Shown here: in pieces, positions 43,089 to 51,418 of the stretch | How the letters are laid out: every line of letters starts with the position of its first letter | Numbering within the stretch: the stretch's first letter is position 1 | Source: DRYS01 sp964491605 | GTDB lineage: Archaea; Thermoproteota; CALKCG01; B24; DRYS01 | Length of the DNA: 64,000 nucleotides | Direction: 5' to 3' | Assembly (NCBI GenBank): GCA_964491605.1 | Contig: CAZBGY010000001.1 | Coordinates: forward strand, 62,001-126,000 | Position numbers and translations under genes: made by a program | The notes under the pieces: generated by a model | What the model was told of the DNA's origin: nothing | Databases searched by the model: none | The model's input: only the letters and a program-made list of their open reading frames with translations

Positions 43089-44372
43089 TTAGGATGATCC
43101 TGATAGGTAATTCTGGATCCTCTGCTGGTAAAGTTCACGTTTCAGTAGATGGCTATGCTCTATCCATGTTTTCAAAGGCACCTCAAGCCTCTCTGAGATC
43201 CTAGATAAAACTTCCTCTATACCTTGGAATGCTAAAGGCCTCCTCCTCAGAGCGTTACGTACATGTTCTCTTACATGCCATACACCTACAGGCATTATAT
43301 ATCCTGGATGGATCTCCCTCAATATCAAGACGGATGCCTGGCGTCTGATCGATTCAAGATATTCTAAGACCGCAAGTCTTGCAGCATAGTAGCATCCGCC
43401 AATCATAGCGTAACTCCTCCTGCCATGATATCCCTCCCAATCCCCCTCTATAACGGGTATCTTACCATCTTGGTTCCATATGGTTTTCGGATACCATGCC
43501 TCTATGGATTCATAACTCCAAAAGCTAGGTATCATCAGAATCTCAAACCTGTTATCAAGATATACTGATTCGAAGAGTAGATATGTAGAGATAGGTGGAT
43601 AGCGTTTAACATTTTCGAGGAGTCTCTCGGATATGATAGAATCCACAGCTGTTATGCTCCATCTAGTCGGGACTAATCTACGATTCGATCCTATACCGAA
43701 TACCCCTAGACTGAAAGCTTTCTGTATAGAGCTCACAGGAACACCTGATCTATATAGATCGAAGACAGCATCCGTGGCTTTAAGATCCCTATCATAGTAT
43801 ACCTTCTCCATACGTCTATCTACGTAAATGTTTCCCTCCACCCTAACCTTCGATATAGGTGCAGATACACCTAATGGTTGTACTTCATCGTCTAGAATTA
43901 AGGAAGTTTTAGGCTTTCTAGCTAGGTTAACCTCTAGATCAACCGGCTTCCTAGACATAGCCAGTTCTTGAAGCGTGAGTAGAAGCTCATCAGGTTTAGA
44001 AGCTGAATATACGTGTACAGGTTTCTCCCCTCTGAGAAGTATACTACGAAACCTAACTATATCCTCTATAGACATTCCAAACCAGTATTCAGGTGTATCG
44101 AGTATCCGTGTATCGCCTCTGAAAGGTGGTGTTAAAGGACCGACATACACCTTAGGATACCCGAATCTACCTACAAAAACGCCTGGAGGGGATGATCCCG
44201 TAATATCCAGCCTATCAAAATATCTCACTGCCTCGTACATGATATTAGCCCTAACGACTATAGGGCATCTACTCTTACCACAGAGTAGATGTGCACCCTT
44301 ACATAAAACACATAGCCTACTAGACTTCTTAACATCGGTAAATCTTTCATCGGCATCGAAAAGCCAGTTCAT
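43089..44372 (-). CDS. nreA: DNA repair protein NreA with PCNA-interaction tail
   Basis: NreA is an archaeal protein linked to DNA damage repair and PCNA. The 427-residue sequence has the N-terminal zinc finger C21, C24, C31 and C36 (CVLCKGAHLLCGKSRCPI), the GRFGYPKVYVGPLTPP segment typical of the family, and a long conserved body. The C-terminal tail ends YQQRIQNYLSGSS: Q416, I419, Y422 and L423 fit the PIP-box spacing Q-x-x-hydrophobic-x-x-aromatic-hydrophobic. The enzymatic activity of NreA is not established. It is transcribed alone, facing away from the tRNA-Met gene. Confidence 0.93.
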   Translation of the reverse strand: MNWLFDADERFTDVKKSSRLCVLCKGAHLLCGKSRCPIVVRANIMYEAVRYFDRLDITGSSPPGVFVGRFGYPKVYVGPLTPPFRGDTRILDTPEYWFGMSIEDIVRFRSILLRGEKPVHVYSASKPDELLLTLQELAMSRKPVDLEVNLARKPKTSLILDDEVQPLGVSAPISKVRVEGNIYVDRRMEKVYYDRDLKATDAVFDLYRSGVPVSSIQKAFSLGVFGIGSNRRLVPTRWSITAVDSIISERLLENVKRYPPISTYLLFESVYLDNRFEILMIPSFWSYESIEAWYPKTIWNQDGKIPVIEGDWEGYHGRRSYAMIGGCYYAARLAVLEYLESIRRQASVLILREIHPGYIMPVGVWHVREHVRNALRRRPLAFQGIEEVLSRISERLEVPLKTWIEHSHLLKRELYQQRIQNYLSGSS

Positions 44373-44578
44373 ATCCTAACTTTAAACCGCTCGGCTATGA
44401 AGTATTATGTTATCCTCGATATTAATATTTACAGCTAGTATACGCAGATCGCGATTCAAGTTTAAATATGTTAACCTACGAAACTCCCATCAAGTGATAT
44501 ATCTTAGGAATATGGCGGTATAACTAACCCAGTCAACTTACTCACAGCTTAAAACCTATCACATGGTAGCGTAGATAG

Positions 44579-44611
44579 AGCCGGGCGGGGGATTTGAACC
44601 CCCTGAACCGA
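44579..44611 (-). repeat. Second tRNA 3' half directly behind tRNA-Met
   Basis: Immediately after the tRNA-Met discriminator base the strand continues with CGGTTCA, then GGGGG TTCAAAT CCCCC and GCCCGGC (44580-44586), followed by T. This is a second T arm and a second copy of the 3' acceptor strand, still able to pair with the 5' acceptor GCCGGGC at 44741-44747. The T loop differs from the first (TTCAAAT against TTCGAAG). There is no second 5' half. It could be part of a T-arm intron, an attachment-site remnant, or a tRNA fragment. Confidence 0.75.
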
Positions 44612-44747
44612 TGCCGGGCGGGGGCTTCGAACCCCCGACTTCTGGTAGCCTCATTCTTCCGATGAGCCATCTCCAGATTATGAGTCTCGCCTCACACCCT
44701 TCTGTAGATTGAAGGTCTGGCGCTCTAACCGGCTGAGCTAGCCCGGC
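44612..44747 (-). tRNA. tRNA-Met (CAT), elongator-type, with two introns
   Basis: Read on the minus strand: acceptor GCCGGGC, D arm GCTC/GAGC with loop AGCCGGTTA, G26, and anticodon stem CCAGA. An insertion of about 31 bases (44685-44715) follows, then the loop CTCATAA with anticodon CAT, and stem strand TCTGG. A second insertion of about 31 bases (44640-44670) falls in the variable region, then T arm GGGGG TTCGAAG CCCCC, acceptor GCCCGGC and discriminator A. Removing both gives a 74-base cloverleaf. The stem lacks the GGG/CCC pairs of initiator tRNA, so elongator Met is most likely; tRNA-Ile2 with modified CAT is possible. Both introns lie outside the canonical 37/38 site, as often in Thermoproteota. 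G60 in the T loop is unusual. CCA is not encoded. Intron ends are uncertain by one or two bases. Confidence 0.8.
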
Positions 44748-44955
44748 TTCCCTAACGTTATTTAGGCTTCCCGGGTAATATTAAGTTTTTACGGGTATCC
44801 GCTAGCGTAAACTTCCATGAGCTGTGTAAAGCTCATATATCATACGGTATATATTAAGGTATATGTATATTCCTGCGTCGGTTATATGAGTATTACTCAG
44901 TAAACATTATATATCTGGTTACACTTTTTTATAGGTTGCGAGGTTTACATAGCCT

Positions 44956-46128
44956 ATGAAGGAGTTCAATGTTGATTACCTAGGGTTCGAGCTGGATCCT
45001 AAGGATATAACGATAGTGGATTCTACGCTTAGGGAGGGTGAGCAGGCTGCTGGTGTCGCATTAACTTTAGGTGAAAAGCTACGGATAGCTATTTACGATG
45101 ACGAGGTAGGATTGGATTTCGTAGAGGTATTCACAGGATATGGGGATAGGGAGAGAGTACTTCTAGAAGGAATTAAAGGGTTGGGATTGAGAAATGTTAG
45201 GATTCAGGTTTGGAATAGGCTTAGGAAGAGTGATATAGATCTATGTTTAAAGTATGACTTTGAATGGGTATCCATCACAGCTGGCTTCTCTGATATACAT
45301 CTTAAAAGTAAGTTTAGGTGCAGCTTCGAGGATCTTTTATGCTCATGTTTAGAGCTTATATCCTATTGTAGGGAGCATGGGTTAAAGATCTCACTTCATC
45401 TAGAAGATTCTACTAGAACGCCTATGGATCGATTAGTGAAGATATTATCTGAGGTGGACGTGGACCGAGTTAGGGATTGCGATACTGTAAGCGTACTCAT
45501 ACCTATAGCCGCTTATAACAGGATGAGGGTACTGGTAGAGAATGCTAGAGGTATACCTATAGAAGTACACTATCATAACGATAGAGGGTTAGCCTTAGCT
45601 AATACTATCTCGGCTATACTTGCAGGAGCTTCATCTATATCCGCTACTTGGAATGGTTTAGGTGATAAAGCCGGGAATGCCGCGTTAGATGAAGTGCTTC
45701 TACTCATATACGAGCTATACGGAGAGGATAAGTTTAACCTCTCTAAAGCTGTAGAAGCCAGTCTCTACGTAGCTGAAGCCTCCCGTATACCTCTATACAG
45801 GTTCAAACCTGTATCTGGGCGTGATGTATTCTCCGTGCAATCCGGTATCCATCAGGATGGTATACTGAAGGATCCTGAAACTTACCAGCCATACCCACCT
45901 AAACTTGTGGGAAGAGATTGGAATATAGTTCTAGGCGTAACCTCAGGTACGCATGGATTATCATATCTCCTAGCTAGGAGAGGGTATAAGCTACCTGAAG
46001 ATGATGAAAAAGTTAGAGAGATATTAGCATACGCTAAAACTGTAGCTGAGAATAAGAAGAGCTATCTCGATGAGGATGATCTAGATAGAATAGCTAGAAG
46101 ATTCAACCTTGAAGTCATATCTAAATAG
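44956..46128 (+). CDS. Homocitrate synthase / 2-isopropylmalate synthase-family enzyme
   Basis: Condenses acetyl-CoA with a 2-oxoacid. The 390-residue protein has the catalytic barrel only: VDSTLREGEQAAGVAL with D22 and R26, then the HYHN metal-binding motif, NGLGDKAGNAALDE, and the C-terminal subdomain FSVQSGIHQDGILKDPETYQPY. It lacks the 130-residue allosteric domain of LeuA. The STLREGEQAAG form and the QSGIHQDGILK stretch fit homocitrate synthases (lysine via AAA, or AksA) better than leucine enzymes. No lysine or leucine genes are adjacent, so the oxoacid is unproved. A TATA-like TTTTTATA lies about 30 bases upstream. Confidence 0.85.
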   Translation: MKEFNVDYLGFELDPKDITIVDSTLREGEQAAGVALTLGEKLRIAIYDDEVGLDFVEVFTGYGDRERVLLEGIKGLGLRNVRIQVWNRLRKSDIDLCLKYDFEWVSITAGFSDIHLKSKFRCSFEDLLCSCLELISYCREHGLKISLHLEDSTRTPMDRLVKILSEVDVDRVRDCDTVSVLIPIAAYNRMRVLVENARGIPIEVHYHNDRGLALANTISAILAGASSISATWNGLGDKAGNAALDEVLLLIYELYGEDKFNLSKAVEASLYVAEASRIPLYRFKPVSGRDVFSVQSGIHQDGILKDPETYQPYPPKLVGRDWNIVLGVTSGTHGLSYLLARRGYKLPEDDEKVREILAYAKTVAENKKSYLDEDDLDRIARRFNLEVISK

Positions 46129-46190
46129 ATCAGCTTCGACGTGAAACCTGCAAGTAGGATCGATAGGCTACCCAGAGTTTACTTTACCAT

Positions 46191-46691
46191 TCAAATAGAT
46201 GCTCTGATGGCTTTAGATACCTCCCAGATTTTATCGCCTACATAGTGTATATTCTTGACGGCTTTTCCTCTACTCATCGATTCGATAGCTTCGCTATCCC
46301 TTAAAGCTATGCCTAACGCAATAGTTTTACCATACTTTTCATCGCAGACCGCTACTAGATCTCCCTCATGGAATGTTCCATCGATCTTAACTATACCTGG
46401 GGCCATAACATCTGCACCTCTACATACATATGGGATAGCGCCTTGATCCACTACGATACGTGGCAGGATGTTTATAGCTTCATCGAAAAGCAATGTAGGA
46501 TACAGTTTGCCATCTACCTTGAATAGGAGGGGTCTCCCATCTATGATGTATATCGATACATCATCGAATTCCGTTACCTCGAACCTCCTTACCCTAAGAT
46601 CTATCCTAAGATTAAACCTAGCTCTCAGCTCCTCTAATAATCGATCCCCCTCCCTTCGTCTTATATCCCTTCTCTTTAATCGCATATACAT
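46191..46691 (-). CDS. PUA-domain RNA-binding protein (MCT-1-like)
   Basis: A 166-residue protein with a pre-PUA N-terminal domain (residues 1-75) and a C-terminal PUA domain starting RIVVDQGAIPYVCRGADVMAPGIV and continuing GDLVAVCDEKYGKTIALGIA. This two-part layout is that of the archaeal homologues of MCT-1/Tma20, which in eukaryotes act in translation reinitiation and recycling. The archaeal role is not settled. It is divergent from the LSm-eL37 pair. Confidence 0.88.
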   Translation of the reverse strand: MYMRLKRRDIRRREGDRLLEELRARFNLRIDLRVRRFEVTEFDDVSIYIIDGRPLLFKVDGKLYPTLLFDEAINILPRIVVDQGAIPYVCRGADVMAPGIVKIDGTFHEGDLVAVCDEKYGKTIALGIALRDSEAIESMSRGKAVKNIHYVGDKIWEVSKAIRASI

Positions 46692-46811
46692 CTAGGATAT
46701 ACCGACACACCGTTTTAACGTTTTTCACTGTATGGATCTCGAGATGACCGGTATGGATGATTAAAGGAAAAGTTTTAAAGGAGATAACCGTCTGCTTCTA
46801 AAGTGAGGGTT

Positions 46812-47039
46812 ATGAACGAAATAACTTTCATGGTATTGGAGGAGAGTCTTGGTAAAGTCGTTCTCGTTAAGCTTAAGGGAGGTAAGGCTTTAAGAGGCCT
46901 ACTTGAAGGATACGATAAGCACCTAAACCTAGTCCTATCTAAAACAGAGGATATCACCGATGGAAATGAAGGTGTTAAGCTTGGGAATGTTATAATCAGA
47001 GGAGATAACGTCGTCTTAATATCACCAGTAGGAGGTTAA
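46812..47039 (+). CDS. Sm-like (LSm) RNA-binding protein
   Basis: LSm proteins form heptameric rings on U-rich RNA. The protein has 75 residues from the ATG at 46812, or 78 from a GTG at 46803; a TATA-like GTTTTAAAG ends about 25 bases before that GTG, so a leaderless GTG start is also plausible. Sm motif 1 is visible in GKVVLVKLKGGKALRGLLEGYDKHLNLVLS, and motif 2 in GNVIIRGDNVVLIS. It is followed eight bases later by eL37, a pairing conserved across archaea. Confidence 0.95.
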   Translation: MNEITFMVLEESLGKVVLVKLKGGKALRGLLEGYDKHLNLVLSKTEDITDGNEGVKLGNVIIRGDNVVLISPVGG

Positions 47040-47046
47040 ACCCATA

Positions 47047-47235
47047 ATGGTTAAAGGAACACCTTCCATGGGCAAATACGGCGGGGAAACTCTCCATATA
47101 AGATGCCGTAGATGCGGAAGAAGATCATACAACGTGAAGAAGAAGCGGTGTGCCGCATGCCACTATGGAGAATCTTCCAGGATAGCGAGATACTCGTGGA
47201 AAAATAGGAAAGTTAACAAAGAGAGAGTTAAATAG
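47047..47235 (+). CDS. rpl37e: Large-subunit ribosomal protein eL37
   Basis: A 62-residue zinc-binding ribosomal protein with the four zinc cysteines C20, C23, C35 and C38 (IRCRRCGRRSYNV and KRCAACHYG). The KGTPSMGKYGGETLHIRCRRCG opening is the family signature. It is the downstream partner of LSm in one short operon, 68 bases upstream of tRNA-Ala. Confidence 0.98.
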   Translation: MVKGTPSMGKYGGETLHIRCRRCGRRSYNVKKKRCAACHYGESSRIARYSWKNRKVNKERVK

Positions 47236-47255
47236 CATACAGGTTAAAACCGGTT

Positions 47256-47265
47256 AAAGTTTAAG
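47256..47265 (+). promoter_or_regulatory. TATA box for tRNA-Ala
   Basis: AAAGTTTAAG lies 38-47 bases before the first base of tRNA-Ala, the usual spacing when a short 5' leader is removed by RNase P. It follows the eL37 stop codon by 20 bases. Confidence 0.45.
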
Positions 47266-47302
47266 AACCTCTCGCACAAACCTAATAACCTAGCTACAGG
47301 AT

Positions 47303-47377
47303 GGGCCGGTAGATCAGACTGGTATGATCGCCCCCTTGGCGCGGGGGAGGTCGAGGGTTCAAATCCCTCCCGGTCCA
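47303..47377 (+). tRNA. tRNA-Ala (GGC)
   Basis: A complete intronless cloverleaf: acceptor GGGCCGG/CCGGTCC with the G3:U70 pair that identifies alanine tRNA, D arm GATC/GATC, and anticodon arm CCCCC TTGGCGC GGGGG with anticodon GGC. The variable loop is AGGTC, the T arm GAGGG TTCAAAT CCCTC, and the discriminator A. CCA is not encoded. It is followed four bases later by the decayed gene at 47382-47738. Confidence 0.97.
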
Positions 47378-47381
47378 CTAC

Positions 47382-47738
47382 CTACACTTCCTTGAACAGT
47401 ATGAAGCCGTTGAGTATCGTGCATATGTAGTCGAACCTGTCTCGACGAGTCGCATCTCCTCCACGCTTCCAATCGCTTTTACACGTGGAATCTGATGCCT
47501 GAGCCTCTATCCCAGTACGAAACCGAGTCTTCTTCCTAATTCTACCAAAAAGTTAGCCGCAGCTTCTCTAGTCATAACTCACCTACCGTCCGCCCTCTTT
47601 AGCCCTTCTGTAGAAGCAGTCGCCAGGTAAGCCAATCTTAAAGTATTTGTCGACCATGTTTCCATACACGCTTGGTCGTGTTAAAGCTACCGAAAAATTT
47701 TCCACTTCTCCTCCAACCTTAGGATCACCGTTTCGGAG
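47382..47738 (-). pseudogene. Decayed protein-coding gene behind tRNA-Ala
   Basis: No single long frame is open, but consecutive minus-strand segments in different frames read like one protein. From 47738 downward: LRNGDPKVGGEVENFSVALT, then RPSVYGNMVDKYFKIGLPGD and CFYRRAKEGGR, then a stop. In another frame: MTREAAANFLVELGRRLGFVLG, then a stop. A third frame ends RRDRFDYICTILNGF and stops at 47382. Helical and charged composition throughout looks genuine. At least two frameshifts and several stops separate the pieces, so the gene is dead unless the sequence contains errors. I do not recognise the family. Lying four bases from a tRNA 3' end, it may be the remains of an integrated element. Confidence 0.5.
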
Positions 47739-47788
47739 TTAAAGCATTCATCTATATACGTGTTACTTACGCCTTAATACATGGAGGT

Positions 47789-48085
47789 TTGAAGCTAGTT
47801 GTGCGCGGAAAACTTTTAGCGTATATGAGCAGATTAAATGTTATAGCTGTCATGGGACGCATAAGCGTATACTGTAAGTGTGGATACGTTTACATGGTTA
47901 GTCAAGGCTCCCTGCTCATATATCCTAACTATGGGCGTATTCCTATCCTGCTTCGGGATGGTGGCATATGGACGCATAAACTCGAGGAGTTCGATTACTC
48001 GAAATCTGTTATGGGTCGTAGACAAGAATTCAAACATAAACGTGGGGTTCACAGATACTTTAAGGTTAAAGCTCTATTAGAATAA
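47789..48085 (+). CDS. Hypothetical protein
   Basis: About 98 residues from a TTG at 47789, or four fewer from the GTG at 47801. GGAGGT touches the TTG, which favours the GTG as start. The protein is basic, with a possible cysteine pair YCKCGYVYMVSQGSLLIYPN and a C-terminal run rich in lysine and arginine (GRRQEFKHKRGVHRYFKVKALL). A 72-residue frame on the opposite strand overlaps it but has a poorer composition. No family was recognised; it may be a genuine small gene of limited distribution. Confidence 0.4.
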   Translation: MKLVVRGKLLAYMSRLNVIAVMGRISVYCKCGYVYMVSQGSLLIYPNYGRIPILLRDGGIWTHKLEEFDYSKSVMGRRQEFKHKRGVHRYFKVKALLE

Positions 48086-48133
48086 ATGCATACAGCCTTC
48101 CGCCTTGCTTATCAAGGTTAGGGAAAGCACCCC

Positions 48134-48481
48134 TTAGATTTCCCCACGTATTTCCGGTAGTAGGTAGGAGAGTATAAAGCCCAATATGAGACAGGCGGCT
48201 ATTAATGATGCGATAATCATGAGTATTAGCGCGCCGCTCGCAGCATATCCATAAACGATTATTCCGAGGGAAGCTGGTAAAAGGGCTATTTCTACGTAAC
48301 GCTTAGCTTTTGTGTCGCTTACCATACGGATTGTTAGCGTGAGAGAAGCTCCGCCAAGTACAAGTGATAATCCAATAATCATCGCGATAAAATCATTATT
48401 TATGAGAGCTTGCGTTAACCATAAAATCCCAAGAAGAGTTAGACTAATCGATTGAATTAGGGAGCACCTACCTTCGTTCAT
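48134..48481 (-). CDS. Small four-helix membrane protein
   Basis: A 115-residue protein with four hydrophobic segments at residues about 8-27, 30-51, 63-83 and 86-110, and a basic loop (DTKAKRYVE) between the middle pair. It stands alone. No recognisable family. The layout (four helices in about 115 residues) is shared with the protein at 30755-31096, but sequence similarity is not evident. Confidence 0.6.
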   Translation of the reverse strand: MNEGRCSLIQSISLTLLGILWLTQALINNDFIAMIIGLSLVLGGASLTLTIRMVSDTKAKRYVEIALLPASLGIIVYGYAASGALILMIIASLIAACLILGFILSYLLPEIRGEI

Positions 48482-48902
48482 ATACCTTTTCCATCTAAAG
48501 ATTGGATAGGCTGAAATATGAAATATATAAGTTTAAGCTTAACCATAGATACTCCAGATAGGATAGAACAGGGGGATGGGGCTCTCAAATCAACCCTTCT
48601 TATCGCGGACGCTTTAATACCTTAAAATCATAATTAAAACGATCATTCAATCCAGCTGTATCGCTCCAGGTATAATGGAATATAGGTGAATTTTAAATCT
48701 TCTACTCAGAGGTGGTCTGGTTCACCCCCCACGGATTACCGTTATATTTTCCATGATATTGCCCTCCAAGGGGTTATAAATTCTTTCTAAATGTTGTTTC
48801 AGTTTTAGACGATACATTCGATTCAATCTATTATGGAGTTGAACGTAAAATTAATGAGGATAGAATAATCTTAATTATCACGATGCCTTGAGAGGATGGG
48901 TT
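48482..48902. other. Intergenic region with a possible gene fragment
   Basis: These 420 bases hold no complete gene. From 48757 to 48891 the plus strand is open for 44 codons without a good start and reads like real protein at its end (VVSVLDDTFDSIYYGVERKI, then NEDRIILIITMP and a stop). It may be the tail of a lost gene. The rest shows no structure that I could support. Confidence 0.4.
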
Positions 48903-49226
48903 ATGGATGGTTGCAGTTTCAACGAAGCTAAAAGGATGGTTAGGAAGCTCGTAGAAGCTAAAGGATTCCCAGATGATGAATCCGCTTTAACCCAAAAGCT
49001 TCTATGGGCTTTTGTCGAGTTAGGTGAAGCTGCTGATGCATATAAGAAGGGTAAAGATTGGCTTATAGTTAGCGAGGAGCTTATCGATGTGATATTCTAT
49101 ATACTTGACTTTATAGGATTAGTCGAGAAAACTCAGGGTATAGAGATCGATGTCGACCGCCTGTTCCTTGAGAAATGGAGGAAGAATATGGATCGTCCGA
49201 AACGTTATGGTCAGGTAAGGGGTTGA
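48903..49226 (+). CDS. MazG-like nucleotide pyrophosphohydrolase
   Basis: All-alpha NTP pyrophosphohydrolases cleave (d)NTPs or related nucleotides to monophosphates. The 107-residue protein has the metal-binding ExxE...ExxD pattern: ALTQKLLWAFVELGEAADAY supplies the first pair (FVELGEAAD) and VSEELIDVIFYILDF the second. The ATG at 48903 is preferred over an in-frame TTG at 48888. The nucleotide it houses is unknown. No toxin or phage gene is adjacent. Confidence 0.85.
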   Translation: MDGCSFNEAKRMVRKLVEAKGFPDDESALTQKLLWAFVELGEAADAYKKGKDWLIVSEELIDVIFYILDFIGLVEKTQGIEIDVDRLFLEKWRKNMDRPKRYGQVRG

Positions 49227-49337
49227 AAGCTATCGGGGAGTTAGCTGAACTCTATTCTGATTAGATTGTATAACATCGTATTATATAGCCTTGGTATAGT
49301 ATTCCCTGCTCTTCACATAGTTTAACGAATGAAAGTA

Positions 49338-50288
49338 CTAATCTTGCATCCATATTCTCGACCCTTTAACATCGAGAGCTATGAGTATACTGCATCCGGA
49401 GCATACATCCGATACCGATGGATCTCCACATAATCTGCATCTCTTAAGCTCTACTCGCGGTAACTCTCTCTCCATGATGGATCTTATAGTATCCCACATC
49501 CTGACAACGGTGAATTTTATACCTGGATGATTTTCTTCGAGAGTATTCAGAAATAGCCTTACTTCGCTTCTTATCGATACACCCCTATATGGGCATGGCT
49601 CTGACTGAAACTCTATACCCTCTAGGTATGCGTATAATGCTATCTCTTTCTCAGGTATCTCTCTTAGAGGTTTTATCCTCCGCACGAACCCCTCTCTATA
49701 GTCGGTTACAGGCTTGGTGCGTATTAGCCTAAATAGATCTCCATGGAGTATGTTTACGATGAGTGTTTGCGCCTCATCATCTAGGTTGTGAGCTGTAGCT
49801 AGCTTATTAGCGCCTACCTTTACGGCTGTATAGTTCAAAGCTTTACGTCTAAGGATCCCACATATGCTACATGGGGTAAGTTTCAAGCTTCTCTTCTTAG
49901 CTTCAGCTATCATATCATCTAGGGTTAACCCATATAGCTCTTCGAATGATACTACAATATGTTGCACTCCAAGTTTAGAAGCTTCCCTCGATGCTAACTT
50001 GATAGATTCCTCCCTATACCTTTCTATTCCTTCGTCGATCGTTATAGCGTATAGCTTAGCTTTAGGAAATCTACGCTCTATCTTAGCTAGTATCCTTAGT
50101 AATGTTAGGCTATCCTTTCCGCCGGAGACTCCTACAGCTATCCTATCATCTATATCGAGCATCCTATACTTACGGATGGTGCTTCTAACCTTCTCTTCTA
50201 TAGATGCTATAAAATGTTTAACGCAGTATGCTTCTCCTGAGTAAACCCTAAAGTATACTGCCTCCTTATCGCATTTAATACACTTCAA
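49338..50288 (-). CDS. ttuA: tRNA 2-thiolation enzyme TtuA/NcsA family
   Basis: These enzymes activate tRNA uridine or cytidine with ATP and insert sulfur using a labile [4Fe-4S] cluster. The 316-residue protein has an N-terminal zinc ribbon (C3, C6, C22, H25), the PP-loop GVSGGKDSLTLLRIL at residues 53-67, the cluster-binding CSICGILRRKALN with a third cysteine in EPCPYRG, and a C-terminal zinc finger (CRLCGDPSVSDVCSGC). It overlaps the M50 protease gene by four bases. The position modified (U34 or U54) cannot be told from sequence alone. Confidence 0.93.
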   Translation of the reverse strand: MKCIKCDKEAVYFRVYSGEAYCVKHFIASIEEKVRSTIRKYRMLDIDDRIAVGVSGGKDSLTLLRILAKIERRFPKAKLYAITIDEGIERYREESIKLASREASKLGVQHIVVSFEELYGLTLDDMIAEAKKRSLKLTPCSICGILRRKALNYTAVKVGANKLATAHNLDDEAQTLIVNILHGDLFRLIRTKPVTDYREGFVRRIKPLREIPEKEIALYAYLEGIEFQSEPCPYRGVSIRSEVRLFLNTLEENHPGIKFTVVRMWDTIRSIMERELPRVELKRCRLCGDPSVSDVCSGCSILIALDVKGSRIWMQD

Positions 50289-51418
50289 GGTTTCACCGTC
50301 ATCAGGTATCCCATCCTAGTAACCGTTAGTCCTATATTTGATGCAAGTAGTGCGAACATGCATAGGTTTATTGAGATTCTAAGAATTCTCTCAACGTTTT
50401 CATCGATATATAGGAAGCTGAGGAGGTATCCCTCGCCGTCTAGAGGATATAATGGTAGCATGTTGAATAATGCTAAGCTTATATTTACAACGTAGATTCC
50501 GGTTAAAAACATACCGATATAGAAGTTTAGAGGAACTATATCTAACGATAGAAGCTTCCTATAAGGTTGAGCATACAGTTTGATACCTATCCCATAGCTT
50601 AAACCCCTAGAAACCTTGACGTTATACGATCCTATATTCGTGTTTATCGTTACATATGCATCGATCTTACTTCTAAGATAGTTTAGAAACTCCTCTATAC
50701 TAGTTATTTTAACTCCGTCTACAGAGTATATTACCGTCCACTGACCTACACCTAAACTGCTCAGAGGGCTATTAGGCTCTACCTCGGCAATTATAAGTCC
50801 TTCAGGGGCTGTAAACAGTATAGAGTATAGTAGTATCGTAGCGACTCCTACTAGAAGGTTAGCTAACGATCCCGCCCCCAATATCCGTCTTCGAATCCTC
50901 CTATCAGCTCTCCTATAGGATTCCTCCTCAGGTTCGACGAAAGCTCCTAGGAGCAGTAGTACTAGGAATACGCCAGCGCTCTTCACAGGTATGCCCTCTA
51001 TCTTCATGATGACTCCGTGAGCTGTTTCATGAACTATCATAGCTATCGCTATAGGTATTAGGAAGTATAGGAATAGCTCTATATCCACCGTTACCCCAGG
51101 TAAGAATGGCAGTATGGGGCTCGGCTCCCCTTCAGGTACGAGGAAATTAGCTAGATTCCATGCCAGAAATATCATGGCTGATAGCGAAAGTAATATGCCA
51201 GTATACTCTCCTATCCTACTGTAGATTATCCAGAATCTCCTCGATACAGCGGTTATCCTATCTAGTAGCTTCAACGTTCTCTCAGCTTTCAGCATTACAT
51301 AGATCGGGCCTACATCCAACCCATATCTCGATAGATCCATCTTTTTAGATACGATGTAGAGTAGTAGTATTAGGAAAGCTGATATGATGAGTATCGACGG
51401 CCCATACATGTTCCTCAC
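50285..51418 (-). CDS. Site-2-type membrane metalloprotease with PDZ domain (M50)
   Basis: Intramembrane zinc proteases that cut membrane-spanning segments. The 377-residue protein has the zinc motif HETAHG (H130, E131, H134) in a membrane helix, and the third-ligand motif MLPLYPLDGEGYL toward the C-terminus (LDG in place of the usual NPDG). A PDZ-like region lies between them (GLIIAEVEPNSPLSSLGVGQW, then IYSVDGVKITSIEEF). Several membrane helices flank it. It is sandwiched with four-base overlaps between TtuA and a nucleotidyltransferase, a compact three-gene operon. Its substrate is unknown. Confidence 0.9.
   Translation of the reverse strand: MRNMYGPSILIISAFLILLLYIVSKKMDLSRYGLDVGPIYVMLKAERTLKLLDRITAVSRRFWIIYSRIGEYTGILLSLSAMIFLAWNLANFLVPEGEPSPILPFLPGVTVDIELFLYFLIPIAIAMIVHETAHGVIMKIEGIPVKSAGVFLVLLLLGAFVEPEEESYRRADRRIRRRILGAGSLANLLVGVATILLYSILFTAPEGLIIAEVEPNSPLSSLGVGQWTVIYSVDGVKITSIEEFLNYLRSKIDAYVTINTNIGSYNVKVSRGLSYGIGIKLYAQPYRKLLSLDIVPLNFYIGMFLTGIYVVNISLALFNMLPLYPLDGEGYLLSFLYIDENVERILRISINLCMFALLASNIGLTVTRMGYLMTVKP

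Noticed and set aside
47834..48052. 72-residue frame on the minus strand opposite the hypothetical gene at 47789
   Set aside because: It has no plausible ribosome-binding site and a composition dominated by antisense codons. The plus-strand frame is longer and better composed.
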